A stretch of DNA of 64,000 bases from Alistipes sp. (GTDB lineage: Bacteria; Bacteroidota; Bacteroidia; Bacteroidales; Rikenellaceae): contig JAGBVG010000053.1 in NCBI GenBank assembly GCA_017630455.1, positions 1-64,000 of the forward strand, written 5' to 3'. The translations under genes and the position numbers were made by a program. Position 1 is the first letter of the stretch. Each line of letters opens with the position of its first letter. Positions 17,266 to 26,743 of the stretch are shown piece by piece. The notes beneath the pieces were generated by a model. It saw only the letters and a program-made list of their open reading frames with translations, ran no database searches and was not told where the DNA came from.

Positions 17266-20076
17266 CTACTCGAAGTATGCAGGGAAGTTTGCTGCGTTGA
17301 GCTCCTCCTCCTGACCTGTTGTTGGATCGAAGACAAATGGCTCGTGGAAGTTGCCATCCTCACCTACCCAAGTAACATAGATGCGGTGCTCACCCTTTGT
17401 ACCATAGAAGTATGAGTTGTAAACACCTGGAAGATTGTCGATGCTCTTCTCTACCCACTCGTCGAACTCGATACGACCGTCACCATTGAGGTCCTCCATC
17501 TCCTGCCATACGTATGAGTAACCATCCTCCGAGTAAACACACTTGTGACCGCACTCACGCTGGCCATTGTCGCAACCAGCAACGATGTATGCGATAAGCT
17601 TCTCTGGAGTGTTTACGTTAGTACCATAGTAGTCGCTCTGAAGGTTACCTGGGTGGTCAGCCATAGAGTATGCTACGTAGCCCTTCTGTGGTGTTGTATA
17701 CCAAGAGAAGTTGAAGAACTCAACCTCGGCAGTGTCACCAAGGGTGATTGTAGGCTTACCATCTGCCCAGTTAGCATCTGTGCGCTTAACCATGTTACCG
17801 ATGTTAGCGATAGGCTCGAAATAGCATGTAGCAGGCTTAGATACAACGCCATTCTCATCTACGGCTACACAAACCAAAACATACTCTGTATCGGTATTAA
17901 GGCCCTTAAGGAAGATGTTACCCTCCTCGGTGAGAGCCTCCTCAGTGGTGTTGTGGATATCCGAAGCGTTAGGATTCATAATAATATACTCACCCGCCTT
18001 CTTTGCCGAGCCACCATATACATCCTTCCACTTGCTGTCGCTAAGCGAGCAGAGGATATACTTGAAGTATGATGCGCCCTCGCAAGCAACGTTGATAAGT
18101 GTGTTGTCGATCTTGTAGTCTACGAGTGTAAGGGCTACAGAGAGGTCGTTGTACTCAAAGTCCTTAGTCTTGAACTCACACTTCAATGGAGTACCAATCT
18201 TACCCTCCTTGTCGATAGCAACAGCGAAGAGTGTCACAGCCTCACCAGGCTCTGTACCCTTGTAGTGTGCTGAAACAGCGCCATCGGTGATGGTACGAAC
18301 GCCGTCGTTAAGGAGCATATTCACGATGTAAGAGTCATCAGGATATGCAGTAGCCATATACGAAGGCATTGCGTTGTAGATAAGCATAATGTGCTCGCCG
18401 TTAGAGTTGAGGTCGAGGTAGATATCCTTATACTCAACAACAGGCTCGCCAACGATCTCAACCTCGAGATCACCACCCTCAACGAAGTCTGCGGTTGTGA
18501 ATGACCAGTAGTGGATGTTATCCTCGAGGATCTCGCGGTTCTTGTTCTTAGCGATGTAGTAAACAACATACTCAGTGCCGTTATCGAGCTTCTCTGATGC
18601 CTCCATAAGCTCGAGGAACGAACCTGTGTAGGTTACATCCTCACGTGTAGCGTTGAGGTAGTCGTAGTTCTCGGTGTAGTATGTTGCCAATGCTGCAGCG
18701 TCAAACTCCGCAGCCTTCTTGTAGCCGAGCATATAACCCTCAGAGCCCTTAACCTCGAACTTAACATCTACGTCGAAGAATGATGTAGCTGTTGTAGTGA
18801 AATCTATAGAGCTGTGCTTGTATGTCTCGGTTACAATCTCGCAAGTCTCAACATAGAGGCTGCCATCCTCAGCAGTGCGTGGTGCTACATACCAGAATGT
18901 GTATGAGTCGCCAGCCTTGAGGGGTGCAGAACGAAGTTCGCTGTATTCGATGAATGTAGACTGCTCCTCCATAAATGCAACCTGGTTGATACCGCTAAGT
19001 GTGCTACCATCAGCAAGCACCTTATTACAGTTGTTGGTGATAGTCTGCTCGCTGTAGCTATTTACACCGATGATACCGCAAAGGAGGTAGTTAGTACCAT
19101 AGCCAGCCTCGATATATACGCCGTCGAGTGTGAAGTTAACCTTTGCAGGGGTTGTAGAGAGCTTAATGGATGCGATAGCCGAAGAGCCGTTGTTGAAGAC
19201 AACCATCAACTTAGCAACACCCTCAGCAACAGCCTCGCCAGCCTCCACCTCCTCGAATGTAGGAGCGTAGAAGGTGAGGGTCATAGTACCCTTCTTGGCA
19301 TTGTGCTCGATGTCGCACTCCCAGCCGCGAGGGTTGGTGTTGATGAAATCAGCAACATCGTCGATGTTGATTGCGAAAGGCATCTCCGAGCCGTATGGCA
19401 CGAACATCATATCGTATGGCAATACGAGCTTGCCGTTCTGCATACCCACCTTCACGATAGAGCCATCGGCCATAGTGATCTTGCAGTACAACGCTACAGG
19501 GTTACCCTCAGCATCGGTCTGCCAGTCAGAGTATACAACCTCGATATCCTTGATGATGCTGTCGGCAACAGAGTTGTTGTAACCAGTCTTAATCCAAGTC
19601 TTACCACCATCGAATGACACCTCGATAGCGCCATCAACAACCTGAGTCTGTGGAGCTATCTCCGCTACAGGAACCTTCTGACCATTTACCAAGATAGGCT
19701 GTACGTTACCAACACCGTCGTACATAGCCCAATACATAACGCCACCCTCAGAGACTACAGTCACGATATTCGCTGGCACATCTGCGCTCTTAGGATATAC
19801 GGTAACCTTCGTACCATCAGACAAGACGATAATCTTGCTACCATCTTTCTGCGAGTTTACCTCCTTCACTGTCACCTGACCATTTACCAAGTCCTTGACA
19901 GCGTTGAGTTCGGTCTCAAGCTGGAGGCGCAAATCTGCCAACTCCTGCTTAATGTTCTTAACCTCATTCCAAAGCGCCGAGTCGTCATACTGACACGACA
20001 CTACCGAAGAGGCCATAAGAGCCACAACAGCCATAGAAAGCACTGCGCTCTTAATGCTCATAAAAAATCTTTTCAT
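17266..20076 (-). CDS. Large surface-type lipoprotein with N-terminal DUF4988-like module
   Basis: The 936-residue product has a lipoprotein signal peptide (lipobox SSVVSC, Cys28). A short coiled coil follows (about 32-62, ALWNEVKNIKQELADLRLQLE), then the DUF4988/PL29 N-terminal-like unit with DGSKIIVLSDGTKVTVYP and ISFDGGKTW-type strands. The remainder is beta-rich with repeated immunoglobulin- or fibronectin-like units, for instance LNTDTEYVLVCVAVDENG. Near the C-terminus DLNGDGRIEFDEW looks like a calcium-binding EF-hand or dockerin-type loop. The protein is probably an outer-membrane or surface-exposed lipoprotein. The substrate is unknown and no catalytic domain is evident. It has its own promoter. 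Confidence 0.75.
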   Translation of the reverse strand: MKRFFMSIKSAVLSMAVVALMASSVVSCQYDDSALWNEVKNIKQELADLRLQLETELNAVKDLVNGQVTVKEVNSQKDGSKIIVLSDGTKVTVYPKSADVPANIVTVVSEGGVMYWAMYDGVGNVQPILVNGQKVPVAEIAPQTQVVDGAIEVSFDGGKTWIKTGYNNSVADSIIKDIEVVYSDWQTDAEGNPVALYCKITMADGSIVKVGMQNGKLVLPYDMMFVPYGSEMPFAINIDDVADFINTNPRGWECDIEHNAKKGTMTLTFYAPTFEEVEAGEAVAEGVAKLMVVFNNGSSAIASIKLSTTPAKVNFTLDGVYIEAGYGTNYLLCGIIGVNSYSEQTITNNCNKVLADGSTLSGINQVAFMEEQSTFIEYSELRSAPLKAGDSYTFWYVAPRTAEDGSLYVETCEIVTETYKHSSIDFTTTATSFFDVDVKFEVKGSEGYMLGYKKAAEFDAAALATYYTENYDYLNATREDVTYTGSFLELMEASEKLDNGTEYVVYYIAKNKNREILEDNIHYWSFTTADFVEGGDLEVEIVGEPVVEYKDIYLDLNSNGEHIMLIYNAMPSYMATAYPDDSYIVNMLLNDGVRTITDGAVSAHYKGTEPGEAVTLFAVAIDKEGKIGTPLKCEFKTKDFEYNDLSVALTLVDYKIDNTLINVACEGASYFKYILCSLSDSKWKDVYGGSAKKAGEYIIMNPNASDIHNTTEEALTEEGNIFLKGLNTDTEYVLVCVAVDENGVVSKPATCYFEPIANIGNMVKRTDANWADGKPTITLGDTAEVEFFNFSWYTTPQKGYVAYSMADHPGNLQSDYYGTNVNTPEKLIAYIVAGCDNGQRECGHKCVYSEDGYSYVWQEMEDLNGDGRIEFDEWVEKSIDNLPGVYNSYFYGTKGEHRIYVTWVGEDGNFHEPFVFDPTTGQEEELNAANFPAYFE

Positions 20077-20164
20077 AGTGTTTATTTATTAATAGTTGTT
20101 TTCTGGTTATTCTACAATCGCAAATAGGCAACCCGCTGTAACTTAATAGTTAGGGTTAAGTGTA

Positions 20165-20195
20165 CAAATGTAGCAATATTTATCGGAGGTTGCAA
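20165..20195 (-). promoter_or_regulatory. Promoter of the DUF4988 lipoprotein gene
   Basis: On the minus strand TTG, 20 nt, TACATTTG, giving a leader of about 85 nt. Confidence 0.6.
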
Positions 20196-20245
20196 ATTTA
20201 CACCTCATATTGGTGCATTTTTCTGCATATTTATAGCATATTCAT

Positions 20246-20293
20246 AAAAAACAATTATCCCACTCAGCGGTATCTGCTACCTACCAAGTGGGA
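20246..20293 (-). terminator. Probable terminator of the lpxK-ssb unit
   Basis: On the minus strand nested stems CCCACT / AGTGGG and GGTA / TACC are followed by ATAATTGTTTTTT. It begins about 33 nt after the ssb stop. Confidence 0.6.
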
Positions 20294-20325
20294 TTATCGT
20301 CGCTTTTATGTGTATTCCACCACTC

Positions 20326-20847
20326 TTAGAATGGCATATCATCTGGATCGTCATTAGGAATCACTGGAGCCTGCGGCGGCTGTGCAGGAGTCTGATACTG
20401 CGATGCAGAGTGCTGATAACCACCCTGCTGCTGATAGCTCTGCTGCGACTGCTGATAACCGCCTTGTGACTGATAACCAGCCTGCTGCTGCGGCTGCTGA
20501 TAGCCACCCTGCTGACCCTCAGCGCGACGTCCGAGGAGTTTCATATCATCGGCAACAATCTCGATGCTATAGTGCTTGACGCCATCACGCTCCCACTCGC
20601 GGTTGCGGATACTACCCTCGATATAGAGCTGCGAACCCTTGCGCACATACTTATCCACCACCTCTGCCAAGCCGCGCCACAATGTGATGGTATGCCACTC
20701 GGTATGCTCCGTGGTCTCGTTTGTCTGGCGGTTGAATATACGCTCTGTGGTTGCGAGACGCACACGCGCCACCTTAACACCTGTCTCCAACGTGCGCACC
20801 TCGGGATCAAGACCTACATTTCCTACCAATATTACTTTATTTACCAT
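20326..20847 (-). CDS. ssb: Single-stranded DNA-binding protein
   Basis: The 173-residue protein has an OB fold in residues 1-110 (MVNKVILVGNVGLDPEVR, then FNRQTNETTEHTEWHTITLW and KGSQLYIEGSIRNREWERDG). A Gln/Gly/Tyr-rich linker (about 115-160) follows, and the acidic tip DDPDDMPF recruits repair and replication partners. The tip ends DDMPF rather than DDIPF, a mild variant. It lies 28 nt after lpxK in the same direction. The DUF3127 protein at 32423 ends in a similar tip. Confidence 0.96.
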   Translation of the reverse strand: MVNKVILVGNVGLDPEVRTLETGVKVARVRLATTERIFNRQTNETTEHTEWHTITLWRGLAEVVDKYVRKGSQLYIEGSIRNREWERDGVKHYSIEIVADDMKLLGRRAEGQQGGYQQPQQQAGYQSQGGYQQSQQSYQQQGGYQHSASQYQTPAQPPQAPVIPNDDPDDMPF

Positions 20848-20875
20848 ATCTTTTCCTAATCTTGAATTTATACCA

Positions 20876-21979
20876 TTAAATTACATCTCCCATTGGCTCG
20901 CCCTCCGCGACATCCTGCACAGCCTCCTGCGCCTCCTTCTTCTTTTTTCCGTACTCAATCTCCGCGATAAGGCTACCCACAAAATCCTGATCTGGACCCG
21001 CGATAAAGCGCATAGCGATAGGCTGATAGTACATAGCCCTCATCAGCGACTCGGGGAGTTTAGCACGACGCAGGCGCACCGCATCCTTCTCGGTCATAAG
21101 CACTATAGCTCGTGGATATTTGTTCAGGAGTTTATATATTCGTTTCATATCCTCTGCCGTAAAGCTATGATGATCAGGGAATATCAGCTTCTCGACCACG
21201 CTAAATCGCTTCACAGCCTCTGCAACAAAGGGTCGTGGATTTCCGATTCCTGTGACCAATATCGCCTGACGACCATAATCCACCTCCTCGCGATTCTCAA
21301 AATAATAGAGAGGCTCTACCATAGGATTATGGTGTCGCGAGAAGAATATCTTTTGATACGCCACAGAGCGCAACTTATTGGTCCACAAGCGGCGATCTAT
21401 AGGCGACATAGTTGTCGAACACTTCGTAACGATGAAGATATGCGCCTTCTGCAATCGCGATGGCAGGTCGCGCAGACGACCCAGAGGCAGCATCTTATCC
21501 CCCTCGATAGGACGTGTAGAGTCCACCAAAATAAGGTTTACCTTGGCCCTCACCTTGCGATGCTGGAAGCCGTCGTCCATAACAATAAGGTTGACATCGG
21601 GATGCTCCTTGCGTATACGTTCTATGCCCGCCACCCTATCCTCGCACACCACAACGGGATGATTCGGGAACTTGAGCTTCAGGAGCAATGGCTCATCTCC
21701 AACATCGACATAAGAATCACCAGTTGTAACCTCACGATAACCCTTCGTGCTACGTCCATAGCCACGCGAGAGAATTGCGATATTATATCGCTCACTGAGC
21801 ACCGAGAGCAGATACTCCGCCGTAGGGGTCTTACCCGTGCCACCCACAGTGATGTTTCCTATGCAGACAATCGGGATATCGAAGCTGTAACTCTTGCACA
21901 CACCCCAGTCATAGAGACGATGTCTTATCGCCACTATCAAGGTGTATATCCAAGAAATTATAGCTCTTAAAAATGTCAT
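20876..21979 (-). CDS. lpxK: Tetraacyldisaccharide 4'-kinase
   Basis: The 367-residue protein shows the LpxK Walker A motif GNITVGGTGKTP (near residue 43), followed by SRGYGRSTKGYREV and DDGFQHRKV, both hallmarks of the family. It phosphorylates the 4' position of the lipid A disaccharide at the inner membrane, a late Raetz pathway step. An N-terminal hydrophobic segment anchors it. The C-terminal tail is Lys/Glu-rich (KKKKEAQEAVQD). It has its own promoter and is followed by ssb. Confidence 0.96.
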   Translation of the reverse strand: MTFLRAIISWIYTLIVAIRHRLYDWGVCKSYSFDIPIVCIGNITVGGTGKTPTAEYLLSVLSERYNIAILSRGYGRSTKGYREVTTGDSYVDVGDEPLLLKLKFPNHPVVVCEDRVAGIERIRKEHPDVNLIVMDDGFQHRKVRAKVNLILVDSTRPIEGDKMLPLGRLRDLPSRLQKAHIFIVTKCSTTMSPIDRRLWTNKLRSVAYQKIFFSRHHNPMVEPLYYFENREEVDYGRQAILVTGIGNPRPFVAEAVKRFSVVEKLIFPDHHSFTAEDMKRIYKLLNKYPRAIVLMTEKDAVRLRRAKLPESLMRAMYYQPIAMRFIAGPDQDFVGSLIAEIEYGKKKKEAQEAVQDVAEGEPMGDVI

Positions 21980-22030
21980 TCTTCGGTTGTCGTTTATTGC
22001 GCTGCCCTACGCATAGCCGCACAATTTTGT

Positions 22031-22061
22031 CAAAGATAGCACTTATTTTTGGTTAAAACAA
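22031..22061 (-). promoter_or_regulatory. Promoter of lpxK
   Basis: On the minus strand TTG, 20 nt, TATCTTTG, giving a leader of about 45 nt before the ATG at 21979. Confidence 0.65.
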
Positions 22062-22144
22062 ATAGCTTTAACAAAATTATACAAAATGGAGATATTTATC
22101 AACATAAATCGTCAAAACAGCTGTAAAAAATTGAATTTATTTAG

Positions 22145-22152
22145 TATCTTTG
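22145..22152 (+). promoter_or_regulatory. -7 element abutting the M23 lipoprotein start
   Basis: TATCTTTG ends six bases before the ATG at 22159, so the transcript would start at or next to the start codon. No good -33 box is at the right distance. Confidence 0.5.
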
Positions 22153-22158
22153 TGGGCT

Positions 22159-23493
22159 ATGAGATTTGCAAAAATTTTCACCGCGGCGGCACTGCTTATG
22201 ATGGGTGTTGCGTGCGGCGGAGGCTCTACCGATAATGAGGGCAATATCGACAATACGACAATAGAGAAGATCGAGCCTACACTGCTATATGGTATCGACA
22301 TAGAGGGTTACACCATCGAGAATGACACGGTGCGTATGGGCGAGACCGTGGGCGGAATCCTCGGACGCAGAGGCATATCACCAGTTATGGTCGACCGCCT
22401 CGACAAGGCCTCTAAGGAGGTATTCCCACTGCGACAGATTCGTGCCGACAACGCCTACACCACCTTCACACGCTCCTACACCGACTCACTCGGCGACCAC
22501 AGCGTGGTGGATTACGTTGTATATCATCGCAACGCCATCGACTACGTGGTCTTTGGCTTTGTGGGCGACTCGGTGAGTGTAACGTGTGGCGCACGTCCCG
22601 TAGAGGTGGAACGCAAGAAGTGTCGCGCAACGATCAACTCATCGCTCTGGGGCGTGATTATGGAGCAAAATCTGCCCTACGCCTTGGCTGCGGAGTTTGA
22701 GGATATATATCAGTGGACGGTTGATTTCTTCGGCATTCAGGCTGGAGACTCGTTTGCCGTTGTCTACGACGAGAAGTTTGTGGATGGTAAGTCGGTGGGT
22801 ATTGGCCGCATCTGGGGTGCAGAGTTCAATCACGGCGGCAAACAGTACTACGCCATACCTTATGCCCAGGAGGAGGGTAAGCTCCGCTACTGGGAGGCTA
22901 ATGGCGAGTCACTGCGCAAGCAGTTCCTAAAAGCCCCACTAAAGTATACACGTATCAGCTCTAAATTCTCGAAGTCGCGCTTCCACCCCGTACATAAGGT
23001 ATACCGTCCTCACCACGGCGTTGACTATGCTGCGCCATCGGGCACTCCCGTACACTCTGTAGCAGATGGCACGGTGGTGTTTGCGGGCTGGGATCGTGGT
23101 GGCGGCGGCAACACCCTCAAGATTAAGCACGCTGGCAACCTCGAGACAGGCTACCTCCACCTTAAGAGTTTCGCCAAAGGCATCCGCAAGGGTACTCGCG
23201 TGTCGCAGGGACAGCTGATTGGCTACGTTGGTTCTACGGGTGCGTCAACAGGCCCACACCTCGACTTCCGTATCAAGAAAAACGGCACGCCTATCGACCC
23301 TCTCAAGATGCCACAGGAGCCTGCAGAGCCTATTGCCGCGGCACACAAGGAGCGTTTCGAGGCTATCCGCGACAGAGTTATCGCGGAGCTTAACGGCACC
23401 GAGGTCATTGGCGGAGTAATCACAGACGATGATATCTTCGGCAAGAAGGAGAGCTCGGAGACTACGCCAGCAACCACAACAGAGACAAAGTAA
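22159..23493 (+). CDS. M23 family (LytM) peptidoglycan endopeptidase lipoprotein
   Basis: The 444-residue product has a lipoprotein signal peptide with lipobox MGVAC (Cys near residue 19). Residues about 40-230 are a spacer with LysM/opacity-like architecture. Residues about 285-400 form the M23 zinc peptidase: HHGVDYAAP gives the first His and Asp, and GPHLDFRI gives the HxD-type ligand pair. It should cut peptide crosslinks in the periplasm or at the outer membrane during growth. I chose ATG 22159; an upstream in-frame TTG at 22150 lies within the -7 box. The stop overlaps the next start (TAATG), so translation is coupled. Confidence 0.9.
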   Translation: MRFAKIFTAAALLMMGVACGGGSTDNEGNIDNTTIEKIEPTLLYGIDIEGYTIENDTVRMGETVGGILGRRGISPVMVDRLDKASKEVFPLRQIRADNAYTTFTRSYTDSLGDHSVVDYVVYHRNAIDYVVFGFVGDSVSVTCGARPVEVERKKCRATINSSLWGVIMEQNLPYALAAEFEDIYQWTVDFFGIQAGDSFAVVYDEKFVDGKSVGIGRIWGAEFNHGGKQYYAIPYAQEEGKLRYWEANGESLRKQFLKAPLKYTRISSKFSKSRFHPVHKVYRPHHGVDYAAPSGTPVHSVADGTVVFAGWDRGGGGNTLKIKHAGNLETGYLHLKSFAKGIRKGTRVSQGQLIGYVGSTGASTGPHLDFRIKKNGTPIDPLKMPQEPAEPIAAAHKERFEAIRDRVIAELNGTEVIGGVITDDDIFGKKESSETTPATTTETK

Positions 23494-23909
23494 TGATAGA
23501 CAAGAAGATAACATCATTCGTAAAGAAGCACCACGTGCTTACCCTCGCCACCGTAGGCAAGAGCGGAATGCCATACGTCGCAAACTGCTTCTACGCTTAC
23601 GACAGCCAGCGCAACCTCTTCATTTTCACCTCGGACGTCACAACACGCCACGGCGCGGAGATGCTCGACAACCCCAATGTTGCACTCTCCATTCCGCTCG
23701 AGACACGTGTTGTAGGGCGTGTGCAGGGTATCCAGATTTGTGGCATCGCAGAGCGTGGCGACGACGAGGCGCGCGCGACATACATCAAGCGTTTTCCTTA
23801 CGCTGCCGTAGCACCTCTGACACTATGGGCTGTGCGACCTACGATGATGAAACTTACGGATAACACACTCGGATTTGGCAAGAAGTTGATATGGGAAAGC
23901 GAGGAGTAG
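23493..23909 (+). CDS. Pyridoxamine 5'-phosphate oxidase-like FMN-binding protein
   Basis: The 138-residue product is a split-barrel protein of the PNPOx-like superfamily (YhbP/UPF0306 type). The N-terminal strand LATVGKSGMPYVANCFYAYD and FIFTSDVTTRHGAEMLDNPNVALSI form the FMN-binding region. It probably binds a flavin, but no substrate can be assigned. It overlaps the M23 gene by one base and ispD by 19 bases, so the three genes are one transcript. Confidence 0.8.
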   Translation: MIDKKITSFVKKHHVLTLATVGKSGMPYVANCFYAYDSQRNLFIFTSDVTTRHGAEMLDNPNVALSIPLETRVVGRVQGIQICGIAERGDDEARATYIKRFPYAAVAPLTLWAVRPTMMKLTDNTLGFGKKLIWESEE

Positions 23910-24559
23910 TGATCGTGGCTGGCGGAAGCGGCAAGCGTATGCAATCTTCACTCCCGAAGCAGTTTATGCTCCTGGGTGGTGAGCCTGTTGTGGCACGCAC
24001 CATCAACACCTTCGCAGAGGCTCTGCCAGGTGCTGAGATTGTCGTGGTACTCCCCGAGGAGCATATCGCGATGTGGAAGAACCTCGCAGCACGCTTCGAT
24101 GTTGCGGTACACAAGTGTGTGGCGGGAGGTAGTGAGCGTTTCCACTCTGTGAAGGCTGGCATCGAGGCGCTATGCGAGAATGCCACCTCTATCTTTGTTC
24201 ACGACGGAGTTCGCGCCCTTGTGACCAAGAAGCTAATCATCCGCGCCGCCTTAGCCGTAGAGCAGCACGAGGCGGTAATCCCCGTTATAGATGTCGTAGA
24301 CTCCTACCGCAGAGTTACCGCAGAGGGGTCAGAGATCGTTCCGCGCAGCGAGCTACGCATAGTGCAGACCCCGCAAGTATTTGACAGCAAAACCCTTAGA
24401 GAGGCATACGAGCAGGAGTTTGACGCATCATTTACCGACGATGCTTCGGTAGTGGAGCGACTCGGCATCGCAATAACACTTATCGAGGGCGAGCGCAGCA
24501 ACATCAAACTCACGACACCCGAAGATATGGAGTGGGCCGAGAGCCTGTTATCAAAATAA
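23891..24559 (+). CDS. ispD: 2-C-methyl-D-erythritol 4-phosphate cytidylyltransferase
   Basis: The 222-residue protein carries the nucleotide-binding loop VAGGSGKRMQSSLPKQF. Further family motifs are VHDGVRALV and RIVQTPQVF, with TDDASVVE near the C-terminus. It makes CDP-methylerythritol from CTP and MEP in the non-mevalonate isoprenoid pathway, in the cytoplasm. The start overlaps the preceding gene by 19 nt, so it is the third gene of the M23 operon. No clear terminator follows; the converging minus-strand unit begins 87 nt on. Confidence 0.97.
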   Translation: MGKRGVVIVAGGSGKRMQSSLPKQFMLLGGEPVVARTINTFAEALPGAEIVVVLPEEHIAMWKNLAARFDVAVHKCVAGGSERFHSVKAGIEALCENATSIFVHDGVRALVTKKLIIRAALAVEQHEAVIPVIDVVDSYRRVTAEGSEIVPRSELRIVQTPQVFDSKTLREAYEQEFDASFTDDASVVERLGIAITLIEGERSNIKLTTPEDMEWAESLLSK

Positions 24560-24645
24560 GAAAAAAGGATAGGGGACTACCGAGATGGGGCTACGACAAG
24601 AATTGGCCACATTTTACACCCAAGAAGCAGAGTGCAAGATAACTA

Positions 24646-24936
24646 TTAGCGGACAATTATAGCATTTACCACCCTCGTCTTGGCGCGCTCATTAAGACGC
24701 TGCATAAGCTCGTCGCGGCGGTAAAAGAGCTCCTGACGCACCACACCCGAGGCTATACCTATATATAATATACCGCGCTCGAGGCGAAACTCCCGCGTGA
24801 GCGAAGCCACCTGCTCACCAACAACCTCACGCCAATATTGAGGCAATTTGCCCTCTGCAACCCTCTGCGCAACGTATGGACGCTCGAAAAACTCCTTGAG
24901 AATATCGCCTATTGGCTTTGGCTCGGTACGCTTCAT
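24646..24936 (-). CDS. DUF721 (DciA-like) protein
   Basis: The 96-residue product matches the short DUF721 domain: PIGDILKEFF, then LPQYWREVVGEQVASLT and ELFYRRDELMQRLNE. DUF721 includes DciA, which helps load the replicative helicase DnaB in bacteria lacking DnaC. The start overlaps the recF stop by 4 nt (ATGA), so the genes are translationally coupled. The recF-DUF721 pairing fits a role at replication forks. Confidence 0.85.
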   Translation of the reverse strand: MKRTEPKPIGDILKEFFERPYVAQRVAEGKLPQYWREVVGEQVASLTREFRLERGILYIGIASGVVRQELFYRRDELMQRLNERAKTRVVNAIIVR

Positions 24937-26024
24937 AATGTCACAGCCTTTCCGTCGGATATCGTAAATAACTTATACTCAGCACCCGCCTCGCCCAAGG
25001 TGCGCTCCAGACGATGCTTGTTGCAGTCGGTGATGAATATCTGCCCGAACATCTCACCGCCAACAAGGTGCAAAAGATGTGCTACACGGCGCATATCGAG
25101 CTTATCGAAGAGATCGTCCAACAGAAGCATCGGCTTCTCCTCGCCACACTTAGCAAGAAGCGTATACTCGGCCAACTTCAGAGCTATGAGAAACGACTTC
25201 TGCTGCCCCTGCGAGCCAAACTTACGCAACGGATAATCACCAATCGAGAAGAGTATATCATCGCGATGCACACCGACAGATGTAAACTCATTGACAAAAT
25301 CCCTCTGTCGCGACTGCAACAGAAGCTCCTGCAGCGATGCCGACTGCAACTCCGAGCGATACTCCATAGCGATACTCTCTCGCTCCTCAGCAAGCTCGGC
25401 ATAATACTGCTCGACAAGGGGTTGCATAGCGGCAATGGTCTCGCTTCGACGCGCAAAGATAGTCTCAGCAGCCTGCGCAAGCATAGCATCGTAAATTAGA
25501 AGCATCTCCTCCGAAGGGCTACTCTTTAGAAGCTTATTGCGCTCCTGCAAGGTATTATTGTAGCGTATAAGGGCATTGAGATACCCCCTGTCGGTCTGCG
25601 ATATAAATCTGTTTATATATCTGCGACGCTCCTCAGCCGAGTCACTGATAAGAGCCGTATCGCCCGGCGACACCACAACAATAGGTATCCCCCCCACGTG
25701 ATCCGAGAGCTTGTCATACTCCTTGCCATTTCGCTTCAGGGTCTTGCCACTACGACGCGTATATCCACAAACTATCTGCTCCGCACGCTGGTCATCGCGC
25801 ACAAAACGCCCATCAATTATGAATCCATCTTCGCCGTGACGCACGCTCTGCAGGTCGGTGATCGTGTGCATAGAACGCGCCATAGAGAGGTAATGCACAG
25901 CATCGAGAATATTCGTCTTGCCAGCGCCGTTATCCCCCACAAAGCAATTTATGCCTCGCGACAGATGGAGCTGCTCCTCGCAAATATTCTTAAAATTTAT
26001 TATGGAAAGTTTGTCAAGTATCAT
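24933..26024 (-). CDS. recF: DNA replication and repair protein RecF
   Basis: The 363-residue SMC-like ATPase has Walker A GDNGAGKTN (residues about 30-38), the ABC signature region FGSQGQQKS and Walker B LLLDDLFDKLD. RecF with RecO and RecR loads RecA on gapped DNA. The length is typical. It overlaps the upstream lipoprotein gene by 4 nt (ATGA) and the downstream DUF721 gene by 4 nt, making a tight three-gene unit driven from the promoter at 26565-26593. Confidence 0.97.
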   Translation of the reverse strand: MILDKLSIINFKNICEEQLHLSRGINCFVGDNGAGKTNILDAVHYLSMARSMHTITDLQSVRHGEDGFIIDGRFVRDDQRAEQIVCGYTRRSGKTLKRNGKEYDKLSDHVGGIPIVVVSPGDTALISDSAEERRRYINRFISQTDRGYLNALIRYNNTLQERNKLLKSSPSEEMLLIYDAMLAQAAETIFARRSETIAAMQPLVEQYYAELAEERESIAMEYRSELQSASLQELLLQSRQRDFVNEFTSVGVHRDDILFSIGDYPLRKFGSQGQQKSFLIALKLAEYTLLAKCGEEKPMLLLDDLFDKLDMRRVAHLLHLVGGEMFGQIFITDCNKHRLERTLGEAGAEYKLFTISDGKAVTL

Positions 26025-26560
26025 CGCAATAGTTCCTGATATTTATCAATCATTAGCCTGGCATCTCCGGCGGTATATTCGTATGTCATAAAGAGGATAA
26101 CCCCACTGCCATCGATAAGGTAACATCGTGGCACATACATCGTTGCATATTTATAATAGACCTCCTTCTGAGGGTCGGCAGCCATAGCTATCGTGTAGTT
26201 ATTTTCCGCGCGATAACGAGCAATCTCATCCTCTGTTCCGCCACGCGATATTGCCATAATTGCGGGAAGCTCCTCGTCGCTCTCAACATAGCCCTGCAGC
26301 TCATCAAAGAGCGCCTTGCAATCGGGACAGGTGTGCGAGAAGAGTACGAGAAGCGTTATCTCGGAGTTGGGAATTCGTAGCATCTCGCCACCCAGCGACT
26401 CAATCTCAAACTGCGGCGCGTGGTCACCAACACCCACTACAGACGTCTCTGCGTAGGATGGCAACTCCTCCTCTATGACATTGCACGACACCACCATCGC
26501 AGCACACGCCAAAACCGCGCACCACGCTACGATAGCCCTATGTCGAAAATTAGCAACCAC
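26021..26560 (-). CDS. TlpA/thioredoxin-like lipoprotein
   Basis: With a GTG start at 26560 the product is 179 residues. It has a lipoprotein signal (lipobox VVSC) and a thioredoxin-like fold containing the redox motif HTCPDCKALF and a cis-proline-like VPRCYL. It is probably a periplasmic thiol-disulfide reductase or resilience protein. The longer in-frame version starting at a TTG at 26593 is excluded, because that TTG and the following codons are the -33 and -7 promoter boxes. The mRNA is therefore predicted leaderless. It is the first gene of the unit that continues into recF and DUF721. Confidence 0.75.
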   Translation of the reverse strand: MVANFRHRAIVAWCAVLACAAMVVSCNVIEEELPSYAETSVVGVGDHAPQFEIESLGGEMLRIPNSEITLLVLFSHTCPDCKALFDELQGYVESDEELPAIMAISRGGTEDEIARYRAENNYTIAMAADPQKEVYYKYATMYVPRCYLIDGSGVILFMTYEYTAGDARLMIDKYQELLR

Positions 26561-26564
26561 AACG

Positions 26565-26593
26565 CAAAGATAGTAATTTATAACGAGATTCAA
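26565..26593 (-). promoter_or_regulatory. Promoter of the lipoprotein-recF-DUF721 unit
   Basis: On the minus strand TTG, 18 nt, TATCTTTG. The -7 box ends four bases before the GTG at 26560. Confidence 0.7.
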
Positions 26594-26743
26594 TCACTTG
26601 TAAGGATGGATTTTGTTATAAGCTACTTGTAGTAGGCGCATCTAATGATGCCAAAGATAGCAAAAAACAGAGAACTCTGTCACAGCTGACGAAATTATAA
26701 ATAAAAAATCACCTATTCGTTATGATATTCAAATAATTTATTG

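Noticed and set aside
20639-21970. 443-codon plus-strand open frame opposite lpxK and ssb
   Set aside because: It is antisense to two well-supported genes (GNITVGGTGKTP Walker motif; SSB OB fold) and has a Leu/His/Arg-rich composition typical of an antisense shadow.
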